A stretch of DNA of 17,948 nucleotides, taken from CAYNTG01 sp964400105 (GTDB lineage Bacteria > UBP14 > UBA6098). This document shows positions 1 to 7,356 of the stretch, one piece after another; within the stretch, counting starts at the first letter, position 1, and every line of letters begins with the position of its first letter. Under the pieces are notes generated by a model. That model saw nothing but the letters and a program-made list of their open reading frames with translations. It was not told the origin of the DNA and made no database searches. The DNA lies in NCBI GenBank assembly GCA_964400105.1, contig CAYNTG010000042.1:1-17948 (forward strand), written 5' to 3'. Position numbers and translations under genes: made by a program.

Positions 1-290
1 CTATGAGCATACAGCACGGGATGTTATGACGGGGTTCACGTTCATTTGCTTTGGTCATGAGTTTAGCCAGACCAATTCGGTGAACTTTCTGGTCTATCTT
101 GCGGATCATCTTGAGGCTCTTGGAGTTAAGCCCAAAGCTGCGTAATCCAAACGGACAACGGCGCGGAGAAACCGTTACAAGGGCGGTTCTCACGTCGAGG
201 TTTGGGCGAATTGCTCCAATAAGATCGATTCGCCTTCGCCCGCTCAACCAAATCAGAATATTTTTCCTGTTCTTTTGGACACAATCACCA
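1..290 (+). pseudogene. Decayed IS transposase, integrase-core (rve/DDE) fragment
   Basis: Reading from base 2 gives a protein stretch typical of the middle of an integrase-core transposase (YEHTARDVMTGFTF, then TNSVNFLVYLADHLEALGVKP) that hits a TAA at 143-145. One frame over, from base 142, comes VIQTDNGAE, the hallmark of the second catalytic Asp in IS3/IS481-type transposases (QTDNGxE). That frame soon stops as well. Later matches would need further frame changes, so the copy is broken by at least one small deletion near base 140. The 5' part lies outside the window. No terminal inverted repeat can be assigned. The motif is seen directly; the IS family (IS481-like or a relative) is inferred. 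Confidence 0.7.
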
Positions 291-354
291 CTTATATTAT
301 AAAACAGGGTGGTTACCATGTTCCTTTATCCGACAAGACACGAAAATTTACTCT

Positions 355-382
355 TTGAAAATATAACGCAAAACAGTATTAT
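355..382 (+). promoter_or_regulatory. Candidate sigma-70-type promoter of the manC operon
   Basis: TTGAAA (355-360), a 16-nt spacer and TATTAT (377-382) lie in the AT-rich stretch between the transposase relic and manC. The predicted transcription start, near 389, gives a leader of about 40 nt to the ATG at 430, but only about 8 nt without a ribosome site to the possible ATG at 397. This supports the later start. Apart from this, 303-429 shows nothing recognisable. Prediction from consensus only. Confidence 0.45.
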
Positions 383-429
383 AGATAACACAGTTTATGC
401 GTTTCGATTTTCGAGCGAGAAAGGCTATT

Positions 430-1515
430 ATGAAAAATTTCGCGGTTATCCTCGCAGGCGGACATGGAGAGAGGTTTTGGCCCGCGAGCCGTAAGCACAA
501 ACCAAAACAGCTTTTACGATTGTTCTCCGATAAAACGATGCTCGAGGAAACCATCTCGCGGTGCGAAAACCTCGCATCGCCGGAAGACATCGTCATTTCC
601 ACCGGCAACCATCTCAAAAATCTCATCCAAAAGGAGATCGGCGGGCTGAAGGACGACAATTTCTTCGTCGAACCGATCGGCAGAAATACCGCACCGGCAA
701 TAGGCTTCGCTGCGGCAAAAATCGTCGCACAGCACGGCGATGGCATCATGTTTGTTCTTTCATCCGACCATCTCATCCGACCGGTCAGCACATTCGTCGA
801 GGCGATAAAAGCTGCGGGAAACCTCGCTGAAACAAGCGACAGCCTCGTCCTTTTGGGAATCGAACCGTCGAGACCGGAAACGGGTTACGGCTATATCGAA
901 ATCGGCGAACTTCTCGATGAAACCGATGGATTCACCGCATTCGATGTGGCGAGATTCAAGGAAAAACCGAATCATTTCATCGCACAGGAATATTTCCTCG
1001 ACAATAAACACCTGTGGAATTCCGGCATCTTCGTTTGGCGCGCCAAATGTATCCTCGCCGAGATCGAGATGTATATGCCGGCACTCTTCGCCGCGATTTC
1101 AAAATATTCCGAGGCAGTCGGCACGGAAAGCGAATCCGCCGTTCTCGAAGATGTATTTCGTAAATTAACACCGATTAGCATCGATTACGGGGTTTTGGAA
1201 AAATCGCGAAACGTGGCGGTTTTGAGGGCGAAATTCACGTGGGACGACGTCGGCAGCTACGCCGCCCTCGAACGAATTATTCAAAAGGATCACGAGGGGA
1301 ACGTTGTTATAGGCGACGGCGTCCATCCGTTCGATACATATGAATCGACGATTATTAATGATTCCGACGGCGCGATTGTGGCATTCGGAGTAAGCGATCT
1401 GGTCGTTGTTCGGGAAAAGGACGTCGTCCTCATTCTCCACAAAACTCGAATTTCTCAGATACGCGACCTCCTCGAAAAGATCAAGGACGACGACGATCTC
1501 AAGGGGTATCTATGA
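430..1515 (+). CDS. manC: Mannose-1-phosphate guanylyltransferase (GDP-mannose pyrophosphorylase)
   Basis: Makes GDP-mannose and pyrophosphate from GTP and mannose-1-phosphate in the cytoplasm, feeding surface polysaccharide or glycan synthesis. The 361-aa protein opens with the nucleotidyltransferase signature (ILAGGHGERFWPASR, then KPKQ). It also has SSDH, FKEKPN, WNSGIFVW and the typical YGVLEKS and WDDVGSY motifs. Length fits the monofunctional enzyme without the C-terminal phosphomannose-isomerase cupin found in ManC/AlgA. I start at ATG 430 because GAGAAAGG lies five bases upstream and the protein then begins MKNFAVILAGG. An in-frame ATG at 397 would add 11 atypical residues. It heads a plus-strand operon, its stop overlapping the next start (ATGA). 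No other sugar-nucleotide genes are in view, so the pathway end product is unknown. Confidence 0.93.
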   Translation: MKNFAVILAGGHGERFWPASRKHKPKQLLRLFSDKTMLEETISRCENLASPEDIVISTGNHLKNLIQKEIGGLKDDNFFVEPIGRNTAPAIGFAAAKIVAQHGDGIMFVLSSDHLIRPVSTFVEAIKAAGNLAETSDSLVLLGIEPSRPETGYGYIEIGELLDETDGFTAFDVARFKEKPNHFIAQEYFLDNKHLWNSGIFVWRAKCILAEIEMYMPALFAAISKYSEAVGTESESAVLEDVFRKLTPISIDYGVLEKSRNVAVLRAKFTWDDVGSYAALERIIQKDHEGNVVIGDGVHPFDTYESTIINDSDGAIVAFGVSDLVVVREKDVVLILHKTRISQIRDLLEKIKDDDDLKGYL

Positions 1516-2003
1516 TGAAGATTTTTATCGTTATTCTTATTACAGCCTTGCTTTCCGGATGCGCATATCTTCCACAAACCGCCAACCAGCCACGTCCTGC
1601 GCCGGATTCGAGCGAGCCGGGGCAGGTCGTCCTTCCCGAAGCCGAGGAGGTGCCGGAGGTTGTGGTTTCCGAAAAAAAGGATCCCCCGGAGCCAATCGAA
1701 TATCAGTCTTTGGCAGATCATTATCTCCCGGAAGAGAGCGAAAATCCATCCGGGCAAACCCGCGGATTCCGGGTTCAGCTTCTGACAACAAAGAGCTCCG
1801 CCTCGGCAGACAGCTTCGTGGTGCACGCGAATAAGACGCTCGATATGCCAATCTACAGCGTCTATGAGCCGCCATACTACAAGGTGCGTGCGGGAAATTT
1901 CAAAAACCACGAAGAAGCCGTCGAAGCCAAGCCTAAGATCGAATCGAGGGGTTTCGAGACATTCATCGTCCGTGATATTATCGAGTGCGGCGAGGACAAT
2001 TGA
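1512..2003 (+). CDS. SPOR-domain lipoprotein
   Basis: A 163-aa predicted lipoprotein. The signal peptide ends in the lipobox LLSGC, with Cys17 as the lipidation site. Ala at +2 suggests an outer-membrane destination under E. coli-type sorting rules. A low-complexity Pro/Glu/Val linker covers roughly residues 22-80. The C-terminal part (about 85-157) fits a SPOR domain: FRVQLLT on the first strand and PYYKVRAGNF on the central strands. SPOR domains bind septal peptidoglycan stripped of stem peptides, so a role at the division site is likely, though I cannot name it as RlpA, DamX or FtsN; no RlpA or DPBB domain is present. ATG 1512 overlaps the manC stop; ATG 1515 is an equally possible start, both behind AAGGGG. 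Confidence 0.82.
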   Translation: MMKIFIVILITALLSGCAYLPQTANQPRPAPDSSEPGQVVLPEAEEVPEVVVSEKKDPPEPIEYQSLADHYLPEESENPSGQTRGFRVQLLTTKSSASADSFVVHANKTLDMPIYSVYEPPYYKVRAGNFKNHEEAVEAKPKIESRGFETFIVRDIIECGEDN

Positions 2004-2662
2004 GGCTTTTCCGAATCGATCATGCGAAACCAGTCGGCGAGGCTATCGATGCGGCTACGGAAGCCGTTCGAGACGGCGGGATAATCTGCTATCCTACGGA
2101 AACGGTTTACGGTCTCGGCGGGAATGCATTATTCGGCGATGTTATCCGCGCGATCAATCGCTCGAAGGGTCGCCCCGAATCCACATCCTGTATAAACCTG
2201 ATTCTTATCGAAGAGGCGAATAAATGGATCGGGAATTTCGATAGAATCGCGGGATTCTTGCATAAATTTTGGCCCGGTCCGCTCACCGCGATTGTCGAAC
2301 CACATGAAGACGTGGGATTTCCATCGGAATCGATCGGCCCAGTCGGCGGAATAGCAATCCGCGCGGCGTCCCATCCGGTGAATATAGCGATCCTCGAATC
2401 GATCTCCATGCCACTTATCTCGACGAGCGCCAATCGCTCCGGGGAATCGGTTCCGCCGCTCCGGCTCGATGGTTGTTTGGATTGGCTCGAAGGCTTCTGC
2501 GACGTCGTTATCGATTCCGGCGAGCTTCCGAAATCGAGGCCCTCGACATTGGTCGATGCAAGGGGATTTCCGAATAAGATTATTATACTTCGCGATGGCG
2601 CAATTACCTCGAAAACGATACGCGATGAATTCCCGGAAACGGAGGTGGATAATGCGGAATAG
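2000..2662 (+). CDS. tsaC: Threonylcarbamoyl-AMP synthase, TsaC/Sua5/YrdC family
   Basis: Makes threonylcarbamoyl-AMP from threonine, bicarbonate and ATP, the first step of t6A37 formation in ANN-decoding tRNAs. Motifs: YPTETVYGLG (31-40), SKGRP with Lys56 and Arg58 of the KxR signature, FWPGPLT, ISTSAN and PSTLVD. At about 220 aa it is the single-domain TsaC form, lacking the C-terminal Sua5 domain. I choose TTG at 2000, which overlaps the previous stop (TTGA) and has GAGGA just upstream; a GTG at 1985 would add five residues. A YrdC protein beside a low-molecular-weight phosphatase is also the ywlC-ywlE arrangement in Bacillus. TsaD, its partner, is encoded at 16664-17668 in this window. 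Confidence 0.9.
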   Translation: MRLFRIDHAKPVGEAIDAATEAVRDGGIICYPTETVYGLGGNALFGDVIRAINRSKGRPESTSCINLILIEEANKWIGNFDRIAGFLHKFWPGPLTAIVEPHEDVGFPSESIGPVGGIAIRAASHPVNIAILESISMPLISTSANRSGESVPPLRLDGCLDWLEGFCDVVIDSGELPKSRPSTLVDARGFPNKIIILRDGAITSKTIRDEFPETEVDNAE

Positions 2663-3101
2663 ATCGATCGGAGTGCTTTTCGTATGTTCCGGGAACAGCT
2701 GCCGATCACCTATGGCCGAGGGTCTGGCGAGAGCGCTCGCAGGTAGCCTCGGAATGGATATGGAATTTTCATCTGCGGGAACATTGGGGATCGAAGACGC
2801 ACTGGCAACCCCGGAGGCAATCGTCGTTGCCGCCGAACTTGGAGTTGATATATCGAATCACCTGAGCCGCGCGCTGAACCGGGATATTGCACGCGCAGCC
2901 GACTTTATATTTGGCATGGAATATGCTCATTTGGAAAGCGTTAAACATATATGCGAGCGAGGATCGCGGATATCCCTTCTCGGCGGCAAGAGGGAAATCC
3001 CCGATCCGATCGGCTGCGACATCGATTTCTATCGCACGGTTCGCGATATGATATGGCTCGAACTGCAAAGGGTGTTAACGGAGATCGCCAATGAGAAGTA
3101 A
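2652..3101 (+). CDS. Low-molecular-weight protein phosphatase (YwlE/Wzb-type)
   Basis: A 149-aa cytoplasmic phosphatase. The P-loop is VCSGNSCRS with nucleophile Cys12, second Cys17 and Arg18. The general acid is Asp118 in the DP motif (IPDPIG). The family removes phosphate from Tyr (Wzb, capsule control) or Arg (YwlE). The residue before the second Cys is Ser16. In YwlE the equivalent Thr11 supports phosphoarginine specificity, while tyrosine phosphatases usually have Ile there. The small polar residue plus the tsaC neighbour lean towards an arginine-phosphatase type, but manC upstream would suit a Wzb-like role, so the substrate is open. The ATG at 2652 has GGAGGTGG just upstream and the gene overlaps tsaC by 11 bases. 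Confidence 0.9.
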   Translation: MRNRSIGVLFVCSGNSCRSPMAEGLARALAGSLGMDMEFSSAGTLGIEDALATPEAIVVAAELGVDISNHLSRALNRDIARAADFIFGMEYAHLESVKHICERGSRISLLGGKREIPDPIGCDIDFYRTVRDMIWLELQRVLTEIANEK

Positions 3102-3897
3102 AATCATATTCAGCATATTGATAGCGGTATTGATCTTCGCAATTACATGCATGGCGAAGGTGGAAAAGGATCCTGAAAAAGCTGCCCTCGCACTCCATGC
3201 CCTCGATTCGCTCGATATTCCAAAGCCGGTTTTCACCGATGCCTTTGCGCCAGGTGAAGAGCTAAAATTTTCAGTCGATTATGGATTTGTCAATGCCGGT
3301 TGGGCCACGATGTCCGTCGTTTCCATCGTCGAATATAAAGGCCGACCGGCGTATCAATTCGAGACCCGCGCCGGAACGAATAAAACATTCTCGCTTTTCT
3401 TCAAGGTGAACGACAGCGTTATATCGCTTATGGATACCGAATACTTCCGGTCTTTGAGGCACGAAAAGCACCTTTCCGAGGGGAGCTACAGCGCTCAGCA
3501 ATGGTTCACTTTCGACCAGGAGAACAACCATGCAAAAAGCAAAAATTACGATATCGAGACATATCCAAACGTCCTGGATATTCTATCGGCCTTTTATTTC
3601 GCGCGGTTGATCGAGTTCGAGCCGGGGGATACATTCTATCTTCCGAACCACACCGACGGAAAGAATTATCCACTTCGCATCGCGGTTATCCGAAGGGAGC
3701 GGATCGAGGTTCCCGCAGGGGAATTCGATTGTATCGTCGTCGAGCCAATACTCAAAGCTCCCGGAATTTTCGAGCATAAGGGGAATATATTCGTCTGGAT
3801 TACGGACGACGAAAAACGGATGCCCGTCCTTATGAGAACGAAAATCATCATCGGAAGTATCAGCGCGAGATTACAGGAATATCATCTTCCCGATTGA
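3091..3897 (+). CDS. Exported DUF3108-family protein
   Basis: A 268-aa protein with a hydrophobic signal segment (residues 4-22, ending TCMA) and no further membrane helix, so probably periplasmic. FAPGEELKFSVDYGFVNAGWATM is read here as the family opening: GEEL then a beta strand with the G-W/A-TM pattern. Further beta-rich blocks follow (QFETRAGTN, VLDILSAFYFAR, VPAGEFDCIVVEP, and VFVW/ITDDEKRMPVLMR-like strands) that match DUF3108. Members are thought to form beta-sandwich or lipocalin-like folds in the envelope; their biochemical function is not established. The Cys at residue 20 follows Thr, so it is a poor lipobox and I favour signal peptidase I. It overlaps the phosphatase by 11 bases behind GGAG, and is the last tightly coupled gene of the plus-strand operon. 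Confidence 0.72.
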   Translation: MRSKIIFSILIAVLIFAITCMAKVEKDPEKAALALHALDSLDIPKPVFTDAFAPGEELKFSVDYGFVNAGWATMSVVSIVEYKGRPAYQFETRAGTNKTFSLFFKVNDSVISLMDTEYFRSLRHEKHLSEGSYSAQQWFTFDQENNHAKSKNYDIETYPNVLDILSAFYFARLIEFEPGDTFYLPNHTDGKNYPLRIAVIRRERIEVPAGEFDCIVVEPILKAPGIFEHKGNIFVWITDDEKRMPVLMRTKIIIGSISARLQEYHLPD

Positions 3898-3923
3898 ATT
3901 CCCGTGAATTTTAGTTGTATTAT
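3894..3923 (+). promoter_or_regulatory. Possible promoter for the prepilin gene
   Basis: TTGAAT (3894-3899, overlapping the upstream stop) and TATTAT (3918-3923) are 18 nt apart. The 92-nt gap before the prepilin is otherwise AT-rich and structureless. Weak consensus-only call; read-through from the upstream operon is equally possible. Confidence 0.25.
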
Positions 3924-3989
3924 GGATTTTTATTATTATCTTGAATATGATGGACGCAAAAAAGAGCTGACAGAAAGTCCAGCGTAGTC

Positions 3990-4526
3990 ATGGCAAATAA
4001 AAAACATAGTAGTGTTTTGGGTATAACTCTAATCGAGTTGATGATTGTCCTGATAATCATCGGCATACTCGCGTCTTTGGCCCTGCTCCGTTTCAGCAAT
4101 GCCGCAAAAAAGGCGAAGGTTCGAGAAGCCGCAATCGTCCTTGCATATTTATGGGACATCCAATACGAGTATTACATCGAACACGGCATTTTTATCAATC
4201 AACAATATTTCTTAGTAATCTTTGAAGCGGATTTGGGTTTCGGCTGGTTCGATCGGATGAGCGAAGAGGCACGAGAAAAATTAAACTATTCATCACCATC
4301 GGGAGTGAGCCATTTTTGGTATGTAAGTCAATTCCAATCCGGCGGTTCGAATCCCGGAATGATTACCCACGCATATCCCAAAGTGGAACAAGGGTTTTTC
4401 TTCGGTGGCGGTTGGAGCCCGGAAGAGATAGATAACAGCTTAGATGGAATCACCCTTTCCGTCGATAACGACAGATCGATCTATATTTATGGATTCGGAG
4501 GTGTCGGGAATGTGCAACAGCTTTAA
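3990..4526 (+). CDS. Type IV pilin-like / pseudopilin precursor
   Basis: A 178-aa protein with a class III signal: a short polar leader ending in Gly11, cleavage before Ile12, then ITLIELMIVLIIIGILASLALL with the conserved Glu at +5 (Glu16) and a hydrophobic helix to about residue 32. The remainder is a globular domain rich in Tyr, Phe and Gly with no recognised subfamily; no C-terminal disulfide pair is seen. Prepilin peptidase would process it for a type IV pilus or type II-like pseudopilus. No assembly genes (pilB, pilC, pilD, pilQ) are in this window, so it is an orphan here. The ribosome-binding site before ATG 3990 is weak (GAAAG about 14 nt upstream). +1 is Ile rather than the usual Phe or Met. 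Confidence 0.85.
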   Translation: MANKKHSSVLGITLIELMIVLIIIGILASLALLRFSNAAKKAKVREAAIVLAYLWDIQYEYYIEHGIFINQQYFLVIFEADLGFGWFDRMSEEAREKLNYSSPSGVSHFWYVSQFQSGGSNPGMITHAYPKVEQGFFFGGGWSPEEIDNSLDGITLSVDNDRSIYIYGFGGVGNVQQL

Positions 4527-4710
4527 TAAACCGCCCATAGAAAATTCCCTATATCCTACCCTCTCATATACACTATATGTAATACCATATTCACATTGAT
4601 TTTTACAAATATTTTACTTGCACGTCGGTAATACGCTATGCAACAAGGGGTTGCAACCCCTTGTTGAGCTTATATGTATGGTATAAGATCTACAATGGTT
4701 ATTTAAATTT
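4527..4710. other. AT-rich spacer between convergent genes
   Basis: No coding potential is apparent here. It holds the perfect palindrome at 4641-4666. Outside that, ATACCATA (4582-4589) reappears inverted as TATGGTAT (4677-4684), so the whole 103-bp piece has a nested inverted-repeat layout. It is followed by a transposase relic. No canonical U-tract terminator is seen for the prepilin gene. Confidence 0.5.
4641..4666. repeat. Perfect 26-bp palindrome (13-bp arms, no loop)
   Basis: The left arm CAACAAGGGGTTG is followed immediately by its exact reverse complement. As RNA it would make a strong hairpin from either strand, but neither side has a T-run (AGCTTATATG follows on the plus strand), so it is not a standard intrinsic terminator. 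Lying between convergent genes it could still block or stabilise transcripts. It could also be a dispersed palindromic repeat or a dimeric protein site. Confidence 0.85.
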
Positions 4711-4712
4711 AG

Positions 4713-4865
4713 TTGTTGCCTTATACCGGCAAAGGCGCAATCGGGTATTCGCGGCACGCTCTCATAATGTCGCTCATCTACCAGAAGCTCGAAAAAGTCC
4801 CGTCCATTTCCACTAGTTCACCGAAGGCAAGCGTTACGGACGATACTTCAAGCCCACGAGACCAA
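4713..4865 (+). pseudogene. N-terminal relic of an IS transposase
   Basis: Translation gives LLPYTGKGAIGYSRHALI followed by MSLIYQKLEKVPSIST. This resembles the N-terminal region of IS4/IS5/IS1182-type transposases (a G-R/A-x-GY block, then a helix ending G-x-P-S/T-x-x-x-LV). After SIST the expected LV-x-R continuation appears only in another frame (LVHRRQALRTILQ), so there is a frameshift. The rest of the element is missing: the gene ybaB on the opposite strand begins its stop at 4884. The original frame continues open into ybaB antisense, which is not meaningful. Family assignment is tentative. Confidence 0.55.
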
Positions 4866-4883
4866 ACTAACCAAATAACATAT

Positions 4884-5195
4884 TTACATCAATCCGGGGA
4901 TTCCACCGATGCCGGCGACCTTCGCCATCTCCTCCTGAGCCATCTTGAGCGATTCCTCGAGCGCTCCGTTCACGGCGGCGATAACCATGTCCTCGAGCAT
5001 CTCCGGGTCGTCCGGATCGATAACATCGGCCGATATCTTTATATCGACCAACTCCTGTCTGCCGTTCACGGTAGCTGTGACCATACCTCCACCGGCAGAA
5101 TGTGAGACTTCTTTTTCAACGAGTTCTTCCTGAACCTTTGCCATGCTTTCCTGAAGCTTCTGCATCTGCTTCATCATCTTATTCATATTAGCCAT
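4884..5195 (-). CDS. ybaB: YbaB/EbfC-family nucleoid-associated protein
   Basis: A 103-aa DNA-binding protein that forms a tweezer-like dimer and binds the nucleoid. It shows the family pattern: Met/Gln/Lys-rich helix (MNKMMKQMQKLQESMAKVQEEL), the central strands SAGGGMVTATVNGRQELVDIKIS, the DPDDPEMLEDM turn and AAVNGALEES before a Met-rich C-terminal helix ending IPGLM. GGGAGGT lies just upstream of ATG 5195. It is usually found beside dnaX and recR; here it is last in a long operon that carries the delta' gene instead, which keeps the replication association. 17 nt separate it from the preceding gene. Confidence 0.93.
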   Translation of the reverse strand: MANMNKMMKQMQKLQESMAKVQEELVEKEVSHSAGGGMVTATVNGRQELVDIKISADVIDPDDPEMLEDMVIAAVNGALEESLKMAQEEMAKVAGIGGIPGLM

Positions 5196-5212
5196 TTCAA
5201 ACCTCCCGGTAG

Positions 5213-7354
5213 TTATTTTTTAAATCTATTTATCGAGACAAATATAATCAAAATAAAGACCAAAAAAAGCGTTCTTTCTAATCCATGAACGGGAACGAGA
5301 AAAACTCCGACCAAGGGTGCCGCTACGGATGCCCCCAAGAGGTCGAATGCGTATATTTTGCCGGCGGCTTTTTCGTTCCAGATTTCGGCTGAATTGGTCC
5401 AACCAAACACGAGGGCGTAGAGCGAGCCTGCAACGAAACCGATATAGCATTGGAACAGCCCGTAGATGACGATCGACAAAACGATCCCCGGCGAGAACGA
5501 CGGAACCCTGATTATCGTCAAAGCCAATGGCACAACCAAAAGCATAATCAGTCGCCATCGCCGCATATCTATCATTCCGCGATAGGAACATCGCGCACCG
5601 ACTACGCTCCCCGCGATGAACATAGCGGAGAGAAGCCCGATTGCGGCATATAGCTGCCCCACGGCGATCTGAAAACCATATAAAGCGATGATCTCGATGG
5701 ACATACATATCGTGCCGACAGATATAACGGTGAAGGCCGCGCCGGTGCCCTTCGAACGTGAGAACCTTCCGGTTATGTAAAACAAAACGGCGATCAGCAC
5801 AAACGCGAACGCCCAAAAGGTAAAGCTCACCGATGATAGAAGCGAAACGAGCCGACCACCGGCGAGTCTTTCCCAAAGTTCGATTCCCAAAAGGAGTGCG
5901 ATAGGTCGGTCGTCGGTATTCGGTGGAGCGTTTATTGCGGCGATCTCACGATGGATTTCGTCCAGGCGGAATTGGTCGGGGAGTGATCGAACCATCTCTC
6001 GTGTTATTCTTGGCGATAATGGAGTGGAGAAATCCCCGGCCAGAAGCCGCTCGCCGAATTCGCCGCCGTCCGGAGCAAGGATAACCGCCGTTCCCTCCGC
6101 GATATATACCTCCGCATCGCCGAAAACCTCCCTCGCCGCTCCGAGAACGCTGCCGATGAACGCGGCCTCTTCGGGATTTGGCATATTCGGGCTTATCGGA
6201 AAGCCCATGGCGATCTTCCCGCCGTCGGCGAGCCTTCCCGAGGCGTCCCGGAACGCCGATTCGCTGAATATTCGGCTTCCGGCGCCTGACGATGGGATAT
6301 GCGCATAAAATATTATCAGGTCCAAATTTTCGGGAAGGTCGCGTATCTTGCGCCTCGGATCGCCGGTAATGATCCGGAGATTTGGTGCATCCAACCGACG
6401 GAATGCATCGAAATTCGCGGCCCCGACAAGAAGCATCTTCCTATCCTCGACCATTACTATCAGGCTTTCTGGAGCATATTCGAGAACGCTCCGCGCCGCC
6501 CCCTGCAATATCCCGCCGCAGAGTGCCACTCTCGGAGATATCGGAGTCGCAGTCATCAGCGAATGCACAAAAAGTTCCGATCCGGTCGAGTCCCCTGCGA
6601 CACCGAGATAGCTTCCGCCCTGAAAGAGTGCAACCTCGTTGCCCCGCCTTGCGATCTCGATAGCTCCGTGCGCCGATTCGAACCTCTCAACATCGTATCC
6701 CTTATTAAGTCTCTGTGTCAAAATTGTGTCTATTCGTATGGTAATCGGGATGAGCGCAAATATAGCTATCGAGAAAATCGCTGCGGTGCGTTTTGTTTTC
6801 CTATCGACTGCGAAAGAGAAGAACAGAATCGATGCAGCGGCGGCGAATATCGGCAGAACGATTCTCGCGGGTATTATCGGCGCGACGAAAATGGAGATTA
6901 TCCCGCCCAAAAGCGCGCCCATCCCCTCGAAAATATAGATATTCGGCGATTTCGAGTGGACCGACAGCGCCTCTGCGAGCGAACTGAACGAGGCGCCGAT
7001 AAGCAATGCGAGAGGTCCCACCGAAAATGCGATAAGAAAAGTCGTTTCCGGAAAGGGCCAAACCTCGCCCATTCCCGGCGATAGCAGAAGTGCGAGACCA
7101 TGCGACCAAATTACAATGATCGAAACGAAGGCGAAAAGCATCAAAACGGCGATGTTCCAACGCCTACGAAGGGGGCGCATCCGGCTTCCGAGACCCACAA
7201 AAAGCAGCCAGAAAAAAAACAGCAATCCGACAATAAGATCGTTCGGGCGAAGGACGATGGATAGCTCTCTAAAAAGCAGTGACTGTGTCAGGATGCCCGC
7301 GATGCCAGCCATAAATGCAGCGGTCAGAAGCTCCTTTTTCGACCCGAAAACCAC
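5213..7354 (-). CDS. Polytopic membrane protein with spermidine-synthase-like domain
   Basis: 713 aa in three parts: an N-terminal block of about seven hydrophobic segments (10-215), a soluble Rossmann-like domain (about 225-495), and a C-terminal block of six or so segments (502-710). The middle part resembles spermine/spermidine synthases: GAIEIARRGNEVALFQGG, then VALCGGILQGAARSVLEYAP as a changed SAM-loop, the acidic strand end MVED and the NTDDRPI motif near 479. The catalytic acidic loop (normally D-x-P-D-P) reads FYAHIPSSG at 349-357, so aminopropyl transfer is doubtful. Membrane-fused relatives are common in environmental bacteria, with unknown substrates. The start is GTG at 7354, two bases after the upstream stop; the SD is weak. 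An enzyme or a sensor/transporter role are both possible. Confidence 0.75.
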   Translation of the reverse strand: MVFGSKKELLTAAFMAGIAGILTQSLLFRELSIVLRPNDLIVGLLFFFWLLFVGLGSRMRPLRRRWNIAVLMLFAFVSIIVIWSHGLALLLSPGMGEVWPFPETTFLIAFSVGPLALLIGASFSSLAEALSVHSKSPNIYIFEGMGALLGGIISIFVAPIIPARIVLPIFAAAASILFFSFAVDRKTKRTAAIFSIAIFALIPITIRIDTILTQRLNKGYDVERFESAHGAIEIARRGNEVALFQGGSYLGVAGDSTGSELFVHSLMTATPISPRVALCGGILQGAARSVLEYAPESLIVMVEDRKMLLVGAANFDAFRRLDAPNLRIITGDPRRKIRDLPENLDLIIFYAHIPSSGAGSRIFSESAFRDASGRLADGGKIAMGFPISPNMPNPEEAAFIGSVLGAAREVFGDAEVYIAEGTAVILAPDGGEFGERLLAGDFSTPLSPRITREMVRSLPDQFRLDEIHREIAAINAPPNTDDRPIALLLGIELWERLAGGRLVSLLSSVSFTFWAFAFVLIAVLFYITGRFSRSKGTGAAFTVISVGTICMSIEIIALYGFQIAVGQLYAAIGLLSAMFIAGSVVGARCSYRGMIDMRRWRLIMLLVVPLALTIIRVPSFSPGIVLSIVIYGLFQCYIGFVAGSLYALVFGWTNSAEIWNEKAAGKIYAFDLLGASVAAPLVGVFLVPVHGLERTLFLVFILIIFVSINRFKK

Positions 7355-7356
7355 GA

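Noticed and set aside
397..429. Upstream ATG that would extend manC by 11 residues
   Set aside because: It lacks a ribosome-binding site and lies almost on the predicted transcription start; GAGAAAGG before ATG 430 gives the normal family N-terminus.
348..791. 147-codon minus-strand frame under manC
   Set aside because: Antisense shadow of a well-supported enzyme gene; no ribosome site and no recognisable protein pattern.
2469..2651. 61-residue N-terminal extension of the phosphatase
   Set aside because: Lies inside tsaC in another frame; the phosphatase fold begins at ATG 2652 behind GGAGGTGG.
4641..4666. Palindrome as an intrinsic terminator
   Set aside because: No T-run on either side and no loop; a stalling role cannot be excluded but is not the standard form.
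4866..5105. Continuation of the frame from the transposase relic
   Set aside because: Antisense to ybaB; the transposase-like similarity ends before it.
6299..7084. 261-codon plus-strand frame
   Set aside because: Antisense to the 713-aa membrane protein; Arg/Cys/His-rich composition is typical of an out-of-frame translation.
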